Origin: an uncultured Collinsella sp.
Lineage (GTDB): Bacteria > Actinomycetota > Coriobacteriia > Coriobacteriales > Coriobacteriaceae
Direction: 5' to 3'
Assembly: GCA_959600835.1 (NCBI GenBank)
Contig: CAUGNQ010000003.1
Coordinates: 1-63,239, forward strand
Length of the DNA stretch: 63,239 bases
Each line of letters begins with the position of its first letter. Within the stretch, counting starts at the first letter, position 1. The position numbers were made by a program, and so were the translations under genes. The notes below the pieces were generated by a model, which ran no database searches, had not been told where the DNA came from, and was given only the letters and a program-made list of their open reading frames with translations. Positions 43,134 to 53,700 of the stretch are shown in pieces.

Positions 43134-46100
43134 TTAGATCACCGTCACGCGGCCCTGGTTACCCACAATGGCCTTGGCCTCGGCCAGCAGCGGAATCGAA
43201 CGCGCGTTGACCTTGGCAGGTACCTCGGCACGCAGCACGCGCCCGTCCACCTGCTCGATAAAGATCTCCACGCGGTCGCCGCCCGGGTTAGCGGTGAGCA
43301 CCGTGGCCAGGCGCGCCATATTGCCCTGGCTAAAGCGGCTGTTGGGCACCATGACCTCAAACACCTTGGGCTTGTTGTTCTCCTCGTTGAGCTCGAGCGG
43401 CACGATCTCCTGCGCGATGATCTGGTCGCCGCGGTCCGAGCGCTCGAGCTTGCCCTTAATGCGCACAAAGGCATCGGACAGCTGCGCGCCGGTCTCGGGA
43501 TCGACCTCGCCGTACAGGTACCCCTCGGCCTCCTTGTAGGTCTTGGGGAACACGACGACGGTGGCCTCGCCTTCCATGTCCTCGAGCTGCACGATGCCCA
43601 TGGGGTCACCGTTTTTGGTCACGCGCTTGGACACGCTCGAGACCATGCCGGCCCACCACAGCGCCTTGCCCTCGGGAATTTCCTGGTTGATGGTGCCGCC
43701 CGTAGGATTCTGAACTTCGTAGCCGGTGTCGATCTGCGAGAACGAGAAGTCACGCGCCTTGGCTAGTGCATACTCAAACGGGCGCAGCGGGTGGTCCGAG
43801 ACATAGATGCCCAGAACCTCCTTCTCCTGACTCAACTTAAGGTGGCGGTCCCATTCCTGGCCATCCGGATCGGGCACGCTCACCTCAAAGCCCGAGCCCT
43901 CAACGTCGCCAAACATATCGAAGAACGACGTCTGGCCGCTCGCGCGATCCTTCTGGCGCTTCACCGCGGCATCGATGATGTTCTCGGGGTTGTTCTTGTC
44001 CACAAAGTGCATCATCTGGCGACGCGGATACCCCGTGGAGTCGAAGGCGCCTGCCTTGATCAGCGATTCGATTACGCGACGGTTGGCCTGGCTCGAGTCC
44101 ACGCGCTCGACAAAGTCGTGCAGTGTCTTAAACGGACCGCCCGCCTCGCGCTCGGCGATAATCGCCTGCGCCACGCCGGTGCCCACGCCGCGGATGCCGG
44201 CCAGACCAAAGCGCACGCCCTCCTTGGTAGCCGTGAACTCGGTGCCGGACTCGTTGACATCTGGCGACAGCACGGGGATGCCGTCGTGACGGCACGCCGA
44301 GACGTAGTGCACGATCTTGTCGGTCTTGCCCGTATAGGACGTCAGAACGGCCGCCATGTACTCGTGCGGATAGTGCGCCTTGAGCCACGCCGTCTGCATA
44401 ACCAGGATGGCGTAGCCGGCGGAGTGCGACTTGTTGAAGGCGTAGGATGCGAACTCGAGAACATCGTCCCAAATCTTCTGGGCGACCTCGCGCGTGTAGT
44501 TGTTCTTGATAGCGCCGTTCATCCAGTGGTCGTAGGTGGTCTCGTCCGAGCCATCCTCCCAGTGCAGCACCGTCGACGTGAGCAGCTTGATCTTTTTCTT
44601 AGCCACGGGCTTACGGATACGCGAGTCCGATTCGCCCTTGGAGAAGCCGCACATCTCGACGGAGATGAGCATAACCTGTTCCTGGTAGACCATGGTGCCG
44701 TAGGTTTCGCCCAGGATGTCGTCCAGGCGGTCGTCGTAGGAGACGGCCGGCTCCTTGCCGTTCATACGGTTGATGTAGGACGAAACCATGCCGGCGCCCA
44801 GCGGGCCCGGGCGGTACAGGGCGATCAATGCCACGACGTGCTTGTACTCGGTGGGCTTCATGTTCTTGATCGTGGCCGTCATGCCGGCGGACTCGACCTG
44901 GAAGACGCCGGCGGTATGGCCGGAGCCCATGAGCTTAAAGATCTCGGGGTCGTCAAAGGGGATCTCTTCCTCTTTGATGTCGATGCCGAAGTTCTTTTTG
45001 ATGTTTGCCTTGGCCTTGGAGATAACCGTCAGCGTGCGCAGGCCCAAGAAGTCCATCTTGAGCAGGCCCATGTCGGCAACGGTATGACCTTCGTACTGGG
45101 TAATCTCGACGCCGCCCTTGGTGTCGAGCTTGGTGGGCACGTGCTCGTTGACGGGGTCGCGGCAGATCAGAACGGCGCACGCGTGCACACCCTCGCCACG
45201 GGTAAGGCCCTCAATCGAGAGCGCCGTGTCGATGATGCGGCGGGCGTCGTCGTCCTTTTTATAGGCCTCGGCAAAATCGGGGTTAAACAGATCCTCTTTG
45301 CCGGGTTGCTTTTCGAGCACCTGCTTGAGCTTGACCTTGGGGTCGCTCGAGACCATCTTGGACAGACGCTGGCCCATGTAGACCGGGTAGTCCAGGACGC
45401 GCGCAGCGTCGTTGATGGCCTGCTTGGCCTTAATGGTCGAGTAGGTGATGACGTGGGTGACCTTCTCGGGGCCGTAGAGCTGGCGAACGTGCTCCACGAC
45501 CTCGAGGCGCCGCTCATCGTCGAAGTCCATATCGATATCGGGCATCTCGGTACGCTGCGGGGACAGGAACCTCTCGAACATCAGACCGTTCTCGAGCGGG
45601 TCGAACGCGGTGATGTTCATGGCGTAGGCGACGATAGCGCCGGCGGCCGAGCCACGGCCGGGGCCGACGCCGATGCCGTTGTCCTTGGCCCATTGCACGT
45701 ACTCGGCAACGATCAAGAAGTAGGCGGCAAAGCCCTTGTCGCAGATGACTTTGTATTCGTACTCAAAGCGCTCTTTGATGTTGACGCCACCAATCTCGCG
45801 CGTGGCCCAGTCGTCGCCGTAGTGCTGGCGCAGGCCCTTCTCGCACTCGCGGCGGAACTGGCTCTCGTGCGTCTCGCCGGGATCGAGCAGCGGGAAGCGC
45901 GGCAGGATGATGGAGTCCCAGTCCAGCTCAACGTAGCACTTGTCGGCGATCTCGAGCGTGTTGTCGCAGGCCTCGGGGCAATACGGGAACATCGCCCGCA
46001 TCTCCTCCTCGGTCTTCATGTAAAACTCCGAGCCAGTCATGCGCATGCGGTTAGGGTCGTCGACCTTGGCGTTCATACCGATGCACATGATGACGTCCTG

Positions 46101-46937
46101 CACGGGCGCGTCCTCGCGGCGCAGGTAGTGGAAGTCGTTGGTGGCGATGACCTTGACGCCCACCTGCTTGGCGATATCGATGAGCGTACGGTCCATCTGC
46201 TCGTCGGTCAGGCCATTGTCGGTGGTGATGCCGTGTTCCTGGATCTCGATATAAAAGTCGCCAGGTTCGAAGGTATCACGGAAGGTCTCGGCCCACTTGA
46301 TGGCGCCCTCCATGTCACCGCGGTCGATGTATTTGGGAATGATGCCCGCGATGCAGGCGCTGGTGCAGATCATGCCCTTGGCGTGGCGGCGTAGGTTGTC
46401 GAGCGTCACGCGCGGCTTGTAGTAAAAGCCCTGAACGGCGGCCTCGGAGACCGTCTGCATCAGGTTGACGTAGCCCTCCTGGTCCTTGGCCAGAAGGATC
46501 ATGTGGTAGAGCTCGGGCTTATGGTCGCGAGCAAGGGTCTCGTCCGGCGTAAAGTAAACCTCGCAGCCAAAGATGGGCTTGATGACCAGGGGCGGCTTGA
46601 GCTCGTCGATGTTGCCCTTCTCGTCCCACATGGCCATGTCCTTCACATACTGGGCATGCTCGCGCGGGTTTTCCTCGGGGTCGGGCTCCACCAGCTCGTC
46701 GCGGCGGTCCTTTTCCAAGAAGGCCTTGTCGTGGCTCCAGGTTTTGTACTCGGGCGTGTTGTGGTTGACGGCGTCACAGGCCAGCGCCAGGTCGGGTACG
46801 CCATACATGTAGCCGTGGTCGGTAATGGCCACGGCGGGCATGCCCAGCTCAACGGCACGGTTGACCATATCCTGGATACGGGTTGCGCCGTCGAGCATGG
46901 AGAAGACAGTGTGATTGTGCAGATGGACGAATGCCAT
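43134..46937 (-). CDS. dnaE: DNA polymerase III alpha subunit DnaE
   Basis: 1267 residues, the replicative C-family polymerase. The N-terminal PHP domain begins FVHLHNHTVFSMLDG and has TDHGYMYGV. It carries an unusual roughly 60-residue insertion (about 55-115, acidic and rich in Glu/Lys). The catalytic palm motif PDIDMDFDDERR (about 466) and the finger block GPGRGSAAGAIVAYA are clear. The helix-hairpin-helix region and a C-terminal OB fold (about 1090-1180) complete the protein. ATG 46937. It is followed closely by the SNF2 gene. Confidence 0.97.
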   Translation of the reverse strand: MAFVHLHNHTVFSMLDGATRIQDMVNRAVELGMPAVAITDHGYMYGVPDLALACDAVNHNTPEYKTWSHDKAFLEKDRRDELVEPDPEENPREHAQYVKDMAMWDEKGNIDELKPPLVIKPIFGCEVYFTPDETLARDHKPELYHMILLAKDQEGYVNLMQTVSEAAVQGFYYKPRVTLDNLRRHAKGMICTSACIAGIIPKYIDRGDMEGAIKWAETFRDTFEPGDFYIEIQEHGITTDNGLTDEQMDRTLIDIAKQVGVKVIATNDFHYLRREDAPVQDVIMCIGMNAKVDDPNRMRMTGSEFYMKTEEEMRAMFPYCPEACDNTLEIADKCYVELDWDSIILPRFPLLDPGETHESQFRRECEKGLRQHYGDDWATREIGGVNIKERFEYEYKVICDKGFAAYFLIVAEYVQWAKDNGIGVGPGRGSAAGAIVAYAMNITAFDPLENGLMFERFLSPQRTEMPDIDMDFDDERRLEVVEHVRQLYGPEKVTHVITYSTIKAKQAINDAARVLDYPVYMGQRLSKMVSSDPKVKLKQVLEKQPGKEDLFNPDFAEAYKKDDDARRIIDTALSIEGLTRGEGVHACAVLICRDPVNEHVPTKLDTKGGVEITQYEGHTVADMGLLKMDFLGLRTLTVISKAKANIKKNFGIDIKEEEIPFDDPEIFKLMGSGHTAGVFQVESAGMTATIKNMKPTEYKHVVALIALYRPGPLGAGMVSSYINRMNGKEPAVSYDDRLDDILGETYGTMVYQEQVMLISVEMCGFSKGESDSRIRKPVAKKKIKLLTSTVLHWEDGSDETTYDHWMNGAIKNNYTREVAQKIWDDVLEFASYAFNKSHSAGYAILVMQTAWLKAHYPHEYMAAVLTSYTGKTDKIVHYVSACRHDGIPVLSPDVNESGTEFTATKEGVRFGLAGIRGVGTGVAQAIIAEREAGGPFKTLHDFVERVDSSQANRRVIESLIKAGAFDSTGYPRRQMMHFVDKNNPENIIDAAVKRQKDRASGQTSFFDMFGDVEGSGFEVSVPDPDGQEWDRHLKLSQEKEVLGIYVSDHPLRPFEYALAKARDFSFSQIDTGYEVQNPTGGTINQEIPEGKALWWAGMVSSVSKRVTKNGDPMGIVQLEDMEGEATVVVFPKTYKEAEGYLYGEVDPETGAQLSDAFVRIKGKLERSDRGDQIIAQEIVPLELNEENNKPKVFEVMVPNSRFSQGNMARLATVLTANPGGDRVEIFIEQVDGRVLRAEVPAKVNARSIPLLAEAKAIVGNQGRVTVI

Positions 46938-47046
46938 GTGATGAGCTCCGATGCGGGTTCGTGTTCTGACTGAACGATTTTACCCCACGGCACGGACAGC
47001 ACCCGAACCTAGCCAAACCCACACGGCTCCTATTGAGTTGCGATGA

Positions 47047-47091
47047 AATACGGACTGTTTGGCGGCTTTTTTGGCCAAAACAGTCCGTATT
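47047..47091 (-). terminator. Hairpin terminator of addA
   Basis: Fourteen-base perfect arms (47047-47060 and 47078-47091), extended inwards by TGGC/GCCA with one bulge. It lies 20 bases past the addA stop; T residues are only moderate afterwards. It may also be one of the dispersed hairpins. Confidence 0.6.
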
Positions 47092-47111
47092 CCACCGCAG
47101 GTTGTTGAGGG

Positions 47112-50100
47112 TTAGAGGTTGTAGGTGACCACCTGGGGCTCGCAGGGGTTGGCGGGATCGGCCTGCTCCACGCGGACGAACTTGACGGTCACGGCCTCAA
47201 AGCCCGCCTTGTGCAGAACATCGGCGTAGACGCGCGCCTGCAGGGCGTGCTTCTCCCGCAGCTGTTCCGGCGTCTCGTCCGGCGTGCCGCCCGTCTTGTA
47301 GTCGATGACCAGCGCGCGTGACGAATCCGCCGGGTTCGTCGCCAAAGCGTCGATGGCGCCCTCGGCATAGGCACCGTAGCGGGCGATGTCCTCGTCTTCG
47401 CAACCCAGCGAGAAGAACGGCACCTCGGCGCGAACGCACGGCCACGCGAGCAGGTCGGCACGAACAGCCGACTTGAGCCAGCGGTCCAGGGCAACGTCGA
47501 AGCGCTCGCGCTGCTCCGGCGTCAAGCGCCACAGACGCGCCAGCGCTTCGGCGCGCGCGGTGGGCAGTGCATCGGCACCCATCTCGATGAGCCACTGGCA
47601 TGCGGCGTGGAAGGCCGAACCCAAGGCCATGGGATTGCCGGCGGGCTCGACAGCAGCCACGTCTGCATCCGTCATCTCCGAGCCATCCGACTCGGCATCA
47701 TCGCCAGCCTCGTCCATGGGCACGTGTGCCTCGGCGGCACGGTCCTCGGACTCGGCATGGAGCGCCGCGGCAATTGACGAGTAGCTATACGAGTCACGCG
47801 CCGGGAACGGACAGGCGCCCATGCGCACGCCCACCGCCTGGGGATACACGAGCTCAAACGCATCGGGCTCGGGGTCGGCAGGACCGGGAACGGCGGCGCG
47901 GGCATCTGCACCGGCACCCTCCGGCTCCGCATCGCCGCAGACAAGCCTGCCCTCGGCATCCAGTAAAGCGTTGGCCTCAAACGCCTGCTCGCCAAACGTA
48001 AAGTCCGCCAGCGAGATAAGCTCGTAGTCGCCCGGCTGGGAGTTGTCGAACACCAGGCGGTCGGCATCGAGCTGTGGCATGTCCAGGCCGTCCGTCGGCA
48101 AAATACGGCGCAGCACGTCATAGGTCAGATCGGTCTCGACGTCGAAGGTCGGCGCGCACAGCTTGCCACGGCTCACGCCGGCATCCATCGCCAAGATCAC
48201 CAGCTCGCGCGCACGCGTCATGGCCACATAGAGCAGACGAGCCCGCTCCTCGAGCGAAAGCTGCAGGTCATCGTTGCGCAGGCGAGCAAATGCCTCGGCG
48301 GGAGAACCCGTCGCGCAGACGTCCTCCATGAGCTCCGGCGGCAGCCACAGCGACGTGCCCTTGCCCTTAAACGCATGCTCAAACTGCTTTTTAACGTCGT
48401 CGCCCTTCACGAAGGTCCCGTCGGCAAGCTTAACGCCATCGAAACGAGCCGGCAGTGCCACGACCTGCGCTCCGCCCTCGACGCGACCCATCTGTGCCGC
48501 ACCCGAGGACTTGCGCACGCCAAAGCACTCGGCGACCGCCACGACCGGATATTCCAAGCCCTTGGAGGCGTGCACCGTCATGATGCGCACCGCGCCGTCG
48601 CCCTCCTCGTTGAGCGCGCCCGGGGCTTCCTTGCCCGCCAGGAAGCGGTCAAAGGCCAGCGCAATGGAGCGCGGCGAGTTACCGAACTCGGCCTCCGCTT
48701 CGGCCACGGCGTCGAGCGCCTTGAGCACGTTGGCGGCAATGGCCTTGCCCTCGGGACCACGCTGCGCCAGACGCACAAACCAGCCGGAGGCGTTGACCAC
48801 GTCGCGCGCGATGTTGGCGAACGAATCACGTCCCACGCGGCGCAGCGCATAGCGCAGCACCTCGCGGGCGCGCGTCACCAGTGGCAAGCCCTGCAAGCCG
48901 GGCACATCGGAATCGCTCATGATGCCCGCGTCGATATTCCGGCGCGAGGTCTCCCCCGTCTCGCTATCGAGCTTGGTCGCCAGCGCCAGGAACTCCTGGG
49001 CGCCGAGCGCAAACATCGGCGAGGCGAGCAGCGGCATAAGGCCCTGCGCCGTATCGGCCGGGTTGGCGAGCGCGCAGACTAGGGCGCGCACCGTCTGCAC
49101 CTCGGCTGCCTGGGCAAAGACCGAGCCACCCGCGATCACGCAGTCGAGTCCTTGGTCGCGGAAAGCCTGGGCATAGACGTCGGCGTTGGTCATGCGGCCC
49201 AGCAGCAGCACCATGCCGCCCTGGGGCTGACCGGCATCGGCAAGCGCGCGGAACCGCTCCGCGATCGCGCGGGCCTTGGCCTGTGTGCGCTCCTGCGTAC
49301 TGCCGCCGGCAACAAAGAGCGCCTGCCGACGCGAGGCGTCTGCCACCAGCGTGTCCTTGCGGCCGTCGCTCGCCTCAAGATCCAAAAAGCCCTGCATCAG
49401 GCCGCCGTCATCGCCGTCGAAGACGCGTGCCACGTAACGCAGCACCTCGTCATGGCTGCGGAAGTTGCGCACAAGTTTAACGAGCTCGCCGGCGGGGACA
49501 TCGGCAGCAGTGCCAGCGACGGCCGCCGCCTCGGGCGCGGCAGACGAGCCCACCTTGCGCTCCTGGCGACGGAACACCTCGACCTCCGCCCCGCGGAAGC
49601 GGTAGATCGACTGCTGTGCATCGCCTACGGTACACAACGCGCGCTCCCCCGCACCCGTCAGGTAACGGATCAGGTCGACCTGCATCTGATCGGTATCCTG
49701 GAACTCATCGATCATGACCATCTTAAAGCGACCCTCGTATGCCGCTCGGATGGCCGGGTAATCGCGCAGGGCCTCGTAGGCCATGCGCAGCAGATCGTTG
49801 TTGTCGAGGGCAGACTGGCCGGCCTTGAGCGCGCGGTACTCAGCCTCTACAGCACGGGCAAGCCCCACCAGTGCCTCGAGCGCGGGACCGCCGCAGGCCA
49901 GCACGATATTGATAAACGCATCGGCGGCCTCTGCCTTGAGTAGCTCCACCTGCTCCTTAGGGAATGCCTTGCTCGCGCGCGGCATGGTGCACGACATCAT
50001 GAGTCGCGCCGCATCGGCCATGGTCTTGCCGCTCGCCTCGAACGCGTCGATGGCATCGAGCGCCGTCTGCGCTTTTTCGGTCGCGGCCTTGCTTGCGCCC

Positions 50101-50747
50101 AACGCCGATCGATAGGCATCGGCAAGGGCCGAGGTGTCGGCCTGGCCGCGCGCCACGCGCACGTCGTCCATACCGCCCGGCAGCTGGCTCGAGAGCTCCA
50201 GCAGGTCGCGCACCAGACCCTTGATGGTCGTGCCGGCGCCAAAGGGACCGCCCTCGCCCGCCATGGGATACCAGGCGTAGAGGGCCTTGAGCGATGCCGC
50301 GAGCTCGGGGGCGGCATCGGGCGCCGTCGCGCGGGCCAGCACATGCTCAACAGCCTGATCCATAAGCTCATCGGTATCGGTAAGCACCGTGAACTCGGGA
50401 TCGATGCCCAGCTCCAACGCATGCGCGCGCAGGATGCGCGAACACATACCGTGAATGGTCGAGATCCAAGCGTCGTCGACGGTCAGGGCCTCCTCGTCCA
50501 TACCCTCTTCGATAAGCGCGCGACGCACGCGGTCGCGAATCTCGGCCGCGGCATCTTTGGTAAAGGTAATGGCGAGCACCTGATCCAGATGCTCGACAAA
50601 CGGACCGGATTCGGGCGAGAGCGCGTAGACGATGCGGCGCGTGAGGGTAAAGGTCTTGCCCGAACCGGCGCCCGCCGAGACAAACAGCGGACGGTCGAGC
50701 GTTTTGACGACTTGCAGTTGTTGCGGCATCAAAGTCGAAAGATCCAT
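47112..50747 (-). CDS. addA: AddA-type UvrD helicase-nuclease
   Basis: 1211 residues. AddA is the ATP-driven helicase and 5' or 3' nuclease subunit of the double-strand-break resection complex AddAB. Walker A SAGAGSGKTFTLTRR lies at the N-terminus, Walker B region VMIDEFQDTDQMQVD and motif VI MTRARELVILAM are present, and a C-terminal RecB-like nuclease has ALVIDYKTGG. ATG 50747 comes 3 bases after the addB stop, so translation is coupled. The terminator follows at 47047-47091. Confidence 0.92.
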   Translation of the reverse strand: MDLSTLMPQQLQVVKTLDRPLFVSAGAGSGKTFTLTRRIVYALSPESGPFVEHLDQVLAITFTKDAAAEIRDRVRRALIEEGMDEEALTVDDAWISTIHGMCSRILRAHALELGIDPEFTVLTDTDELMDQAVEHVLARATAPDAAPELAASLKALYAWYPMAGEGGPFGAGTTIKGLVRDLLELSSQLPGGMDDVRVARGQADTSALADAYRSALGASKAATEKAQTALDAIDAFEASGKTMADAARLMMSCTMPRASKAFPKEQVELLKAEAADAFINIVLACGGPALEALVGLARAVEAEYRALKAGQSALDNNDLLRMAYEALRDYPAIRAAYEGRFKMVMIDEFQDTDQMQVDLIRYLTGAGERALCTVGDAQQSIYRFRGAEVEVFRRQERKVGSSAAPEAAAVAGTAADVPAGELVKLVRNFRSHDEVLRYVARVFDGDDGGLMQGFLDLEASDGRKDTLVADASRRQALFVAGGSTQERTQAKARAIAERFRALADAGQPQGGMVLLLGRMTNADVYAQAFRDQGLDCVIAGGSVFAQAAEVQTVRALVCALANPADTAQGLMPLLASPMFALGAQEFLALATKLDSETGETSRRNIDAGIMSDSDVPGLQGLPLVTRAREVLRYALRRVGRDSFANIARDVVNASGWFVRLAQRGPEGKAIAANVLKALDAVAEAEAEFGNSPRSIALAFDRFLAGKEAPGALNEEGDGAVRIMTVHASKGLEYPVVAVAECFGVRKSSGAAQMGRVEGGAQVVALPARFDGVKLADGTFVKGDDVKKQFEHAFKGKGTSLWLPPELMEDVCATGSPAEAFARLRNDDLQLSLEERARLLYVAMTRARELVILAMDAGVSRGKLCAPTFDVETDLTYDVLRRILPTDGLDMPQLDADRLVFDNSQPGDYELISLADFTFGEQAFEANALLDAEGRLVCGDAEPEGAGADARAAVPGPADPEPDAFELVYPQAVGVRMGACPFPARDSYSYSSIAAALHAESEDRAAEAHVPMDEAGDDAESDGSEMTDADVAAVEPAGNPMALGSAFHAACQWLIEMGADALPTARAEALARLWRLTPEQRERFDVALDRWLKSAVRADLLAWPCVRAEVPFFSLGCEDEDIARYGAYAEGAIDALATNPADSSRALVIDYKTGGTPDETPEQLREKHALQARVYADVLHKAGFEAVTVKFVRVEQADPANPCEPQVVTYNL

Positions 50748-50750
50748 GGT

Positions 50751-53700
50751 CTACACGTCCCTCCTTACAAACGTTCCTTCGTGGTTATACGAGCAGCGCG
50801 CATGCGCGGCCTGAGCCGACGTCGGGTCGACGGCGGCAACGTCGCCTGCCTCGAGTTCGTGCAGGCGCTCGGCGATGCCGGCCTCCACGCGATCGAGCAG
50901 GGCGTCGAAGTCCATGCTGCCACCCTCGCCGGGAAAGCCCTTCTTAAGCCCCGGGATGCGGCCGTCACCACGCTCCTCCTCGAGCAGCTCGGCACTCGCG
51001 GCGCCACGCAGCGCCGGTTTGCCGCCCTTGGTCGAAAAATAGAGCGCCGCACGGGCATCCAGATCCAGCGCCCGGCGCATGGCCTGCGCATAGATAAGCG
51101 TCTGGGTATGGGGCGGCAGCCACCGCGGGTCGTCGATGGCGGCCTCGCCCGATTCCTCGTCGCGCACCGTGGGGTCGGCGAGTTTAAACTCCTCAACGCC
51201 CGTGCGATGCTTGTAGTCGATTACCACGGCGCGATTCTCGGCATCCACATCCACGCGGTCGATGCGCCCGCCGAGCGGCCAACCGGCATACTCGACCTGG
51301 AGCTCGTTGAACGCAAACTCCAGGTAGCGCGGAGCAAAGGGGGTGAGCGCCTCGGACTCGTAGGCAAGCACGCCCTCCAGCTGCGGCAAGATCTCAGCCA
51401 CCTGGCGCTCCTCCACTGGAGAGAGCGGCACCAGCGGGCCCTCGGTACCGCGCTTGCCCGCATGCTCGGCCAGGGTCTCGGCAAAGACCTCGCGCAACAG
51501 CCCCTGCGCGCGCGGCAGATTCATGGGCGTCACGCGCTCCATGCCCTCCTGCGGAAGACGTGCATGCAAGTGCTCCAGCACGTCATGGACAAAGTTGCCC
51601 TTCTCCATGTTGCCAAAGCCCGCATCGATGGACTGAGGTTTGACGCGATACGAGACGAACCAGCACAGCGGGCAGGTGGAATAGGCCTCGATCTGCGAGG
51701 CGGACGTCAGGCGCGGCACGAGCGGCGCGCCCTCGCCCTCGCCATCGCGACGGCGCAGGACCAAATACGGCACGGCCTCGGCACTCAGATGCTGAGGGGC
51801 TTCACAGGTCACGCGCTCGCGCTTGAGACCTTCGCCTGCCGCGGGATCGAAGTCCCTTACGATATCGCCCTCACCCACGCACTTCGCCTTGTCGGCGTCA
51901 GCGGCCTTAGCGTCACCAGTGGCCTTAGCATCGTCAGCGGCCTTAGCATCGTCAGCGGCCCTAGCATCGTCAGCGGCCTTGTCGGCGTCAGCGGCCTCGG
52001 CGTGCGCCCGCAGCTCGGTCCACACGGCAGCCGGATAGCACTCGCGCGCCTGGCGATCGTGCGTCACGCGGGCGAGCGCAACCGGACCACGCGACGCTTG
52101 CATCGCACGGCCAAAGCGCACGCGCAGCAGGGCCGCAGGCTCAAGCGTCACGCCCTCGCGACCAAGGCTCGCCGTCAGCGTAGCCAGCGGTCCCTCCTCG
52201 TGCGAGAGCGGATAGCTGTCCAGATCGACATCGGCAAACAGCACAGCATCGTAGCTGCCGGGGCGCAGAGCCGCCGCATCGGCAAGCGAAGCAAAACGAA
52301 CCTGAGCACGTGGCGCACGGTCAACCTCGTAGGTCTCGTAATCGTAGGCGGTACTACGCTTGTCCACCTTGGTGCGAATGCCATCGAGCACGGGCACGAT
52401 CGCGGCCTGCGACACGTCGAGCGCGCGGGCGCCATTCATAAGGATGCCGATGACGTGGCGCAGCAGGGCCACCTCCGCTTGGCGACGGGCTTGGCCATCC
52501 AAGCTGCCCAGCGAGCGATCGGGCAACGCCTCGGCAACGGCAAGCATGGCCTTGAGCGCCGTCACGGGCTTGTCACGCCACAGCGCCTGGAACACGTCCG
52601 AGACCACGCACGGCACGTTCTTAAACCAGTTCTCGTCGCTCGCCGCCTTGCGCGCGCCCCTCACCTGGCCTTGGACGCTCTGCAGCAGGCTCTTAACGCC
52701 CGCGGTAGTCTTGCTGCGCGAGAGACGCATATTCTTATCGAAGGTACGGGCATTGACGGCATCAGCGCCCGAAAGCGGACTGTAAATCCAGTCGGTAAGC
52801 TCCGGCGCGGGCCACCACTCAGTCTTAGAAGCTGCCCCTTCGTCGGCGGCCTTCATACGCTCGATCAGGTTGGCGAGCGCCGTGAACTGCCTGCCCGCAA
52901 TGGATTGAGAAAACGCCGTGAACTCAACTGTCTCGGCAGCGATATGACGAGCCGCCAGACGAGAGGCGAGCTCACCGAACAGCTGGGGTGCCCGGGCAGA
53001 AACAACGAGCACGCGTACGGGGTCGGCGGGCGTTGCAGCAGCCTTATCGTCCTTGGACTCCTTGTGCGTTTTCGCCAACTTATCGATGGCGTCCGCATAA
53101 GCATGGGCACGGGCATGGGGGCCGGCGACCTCAATAAAGGCAGGCTGAGCGGCGGTCCCGCAAGCGGCATCAGACGCGACGGCGTCCTCCCTCAGCGGCG
53201 CGGCCTCGAACAGCACACCGCGGGCATCAAATGCCGCGGCAAGCTCCTCGCGCATCGCCGCCTGCTCGCAGGCAAGCAGTACGACGACCTCTCCCCCATT
53301 GTTCGCCACGGCAGACAGCAGCTCGAGCAGGCCGTGCGTAAACGACGTGATACCGCGCACGCATACGGCGCGGGTGCACGCCGGCAGGTTATCGGCCAGG
53401 GCATCGGCCATAATGTCAGCCGCCTCGCAGGGCTCGACCATATCTCGACGGTCCAAACCGCGCGCATAGGCGCACAAAAGTTCAAACACGCGAGCCTCGG
53501 CGTCGCTTTTGGGCTTGGGCTTGCAAGCGTTGTCGCAGCAACGCTCGGTGCCTGTCCCTGCCACACCCGGCAGCACATCGCGAGCCATACGCGCGAGCAT
53601 ACGCACCGTGCCCTGGCTGCGCGAAAGCGGCTGCAGGTCGGCGTCGTCGAGGCGCGCTACCATGTCCGAAAACAGCATCTGGCGCTGCAGGTTGTCGACG

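Noticed and set aside
43791..46394. 867-codon plus-strand frame opposite dnaE
   Set aside because: Mirror of the DnaE coding strand with no domain features.
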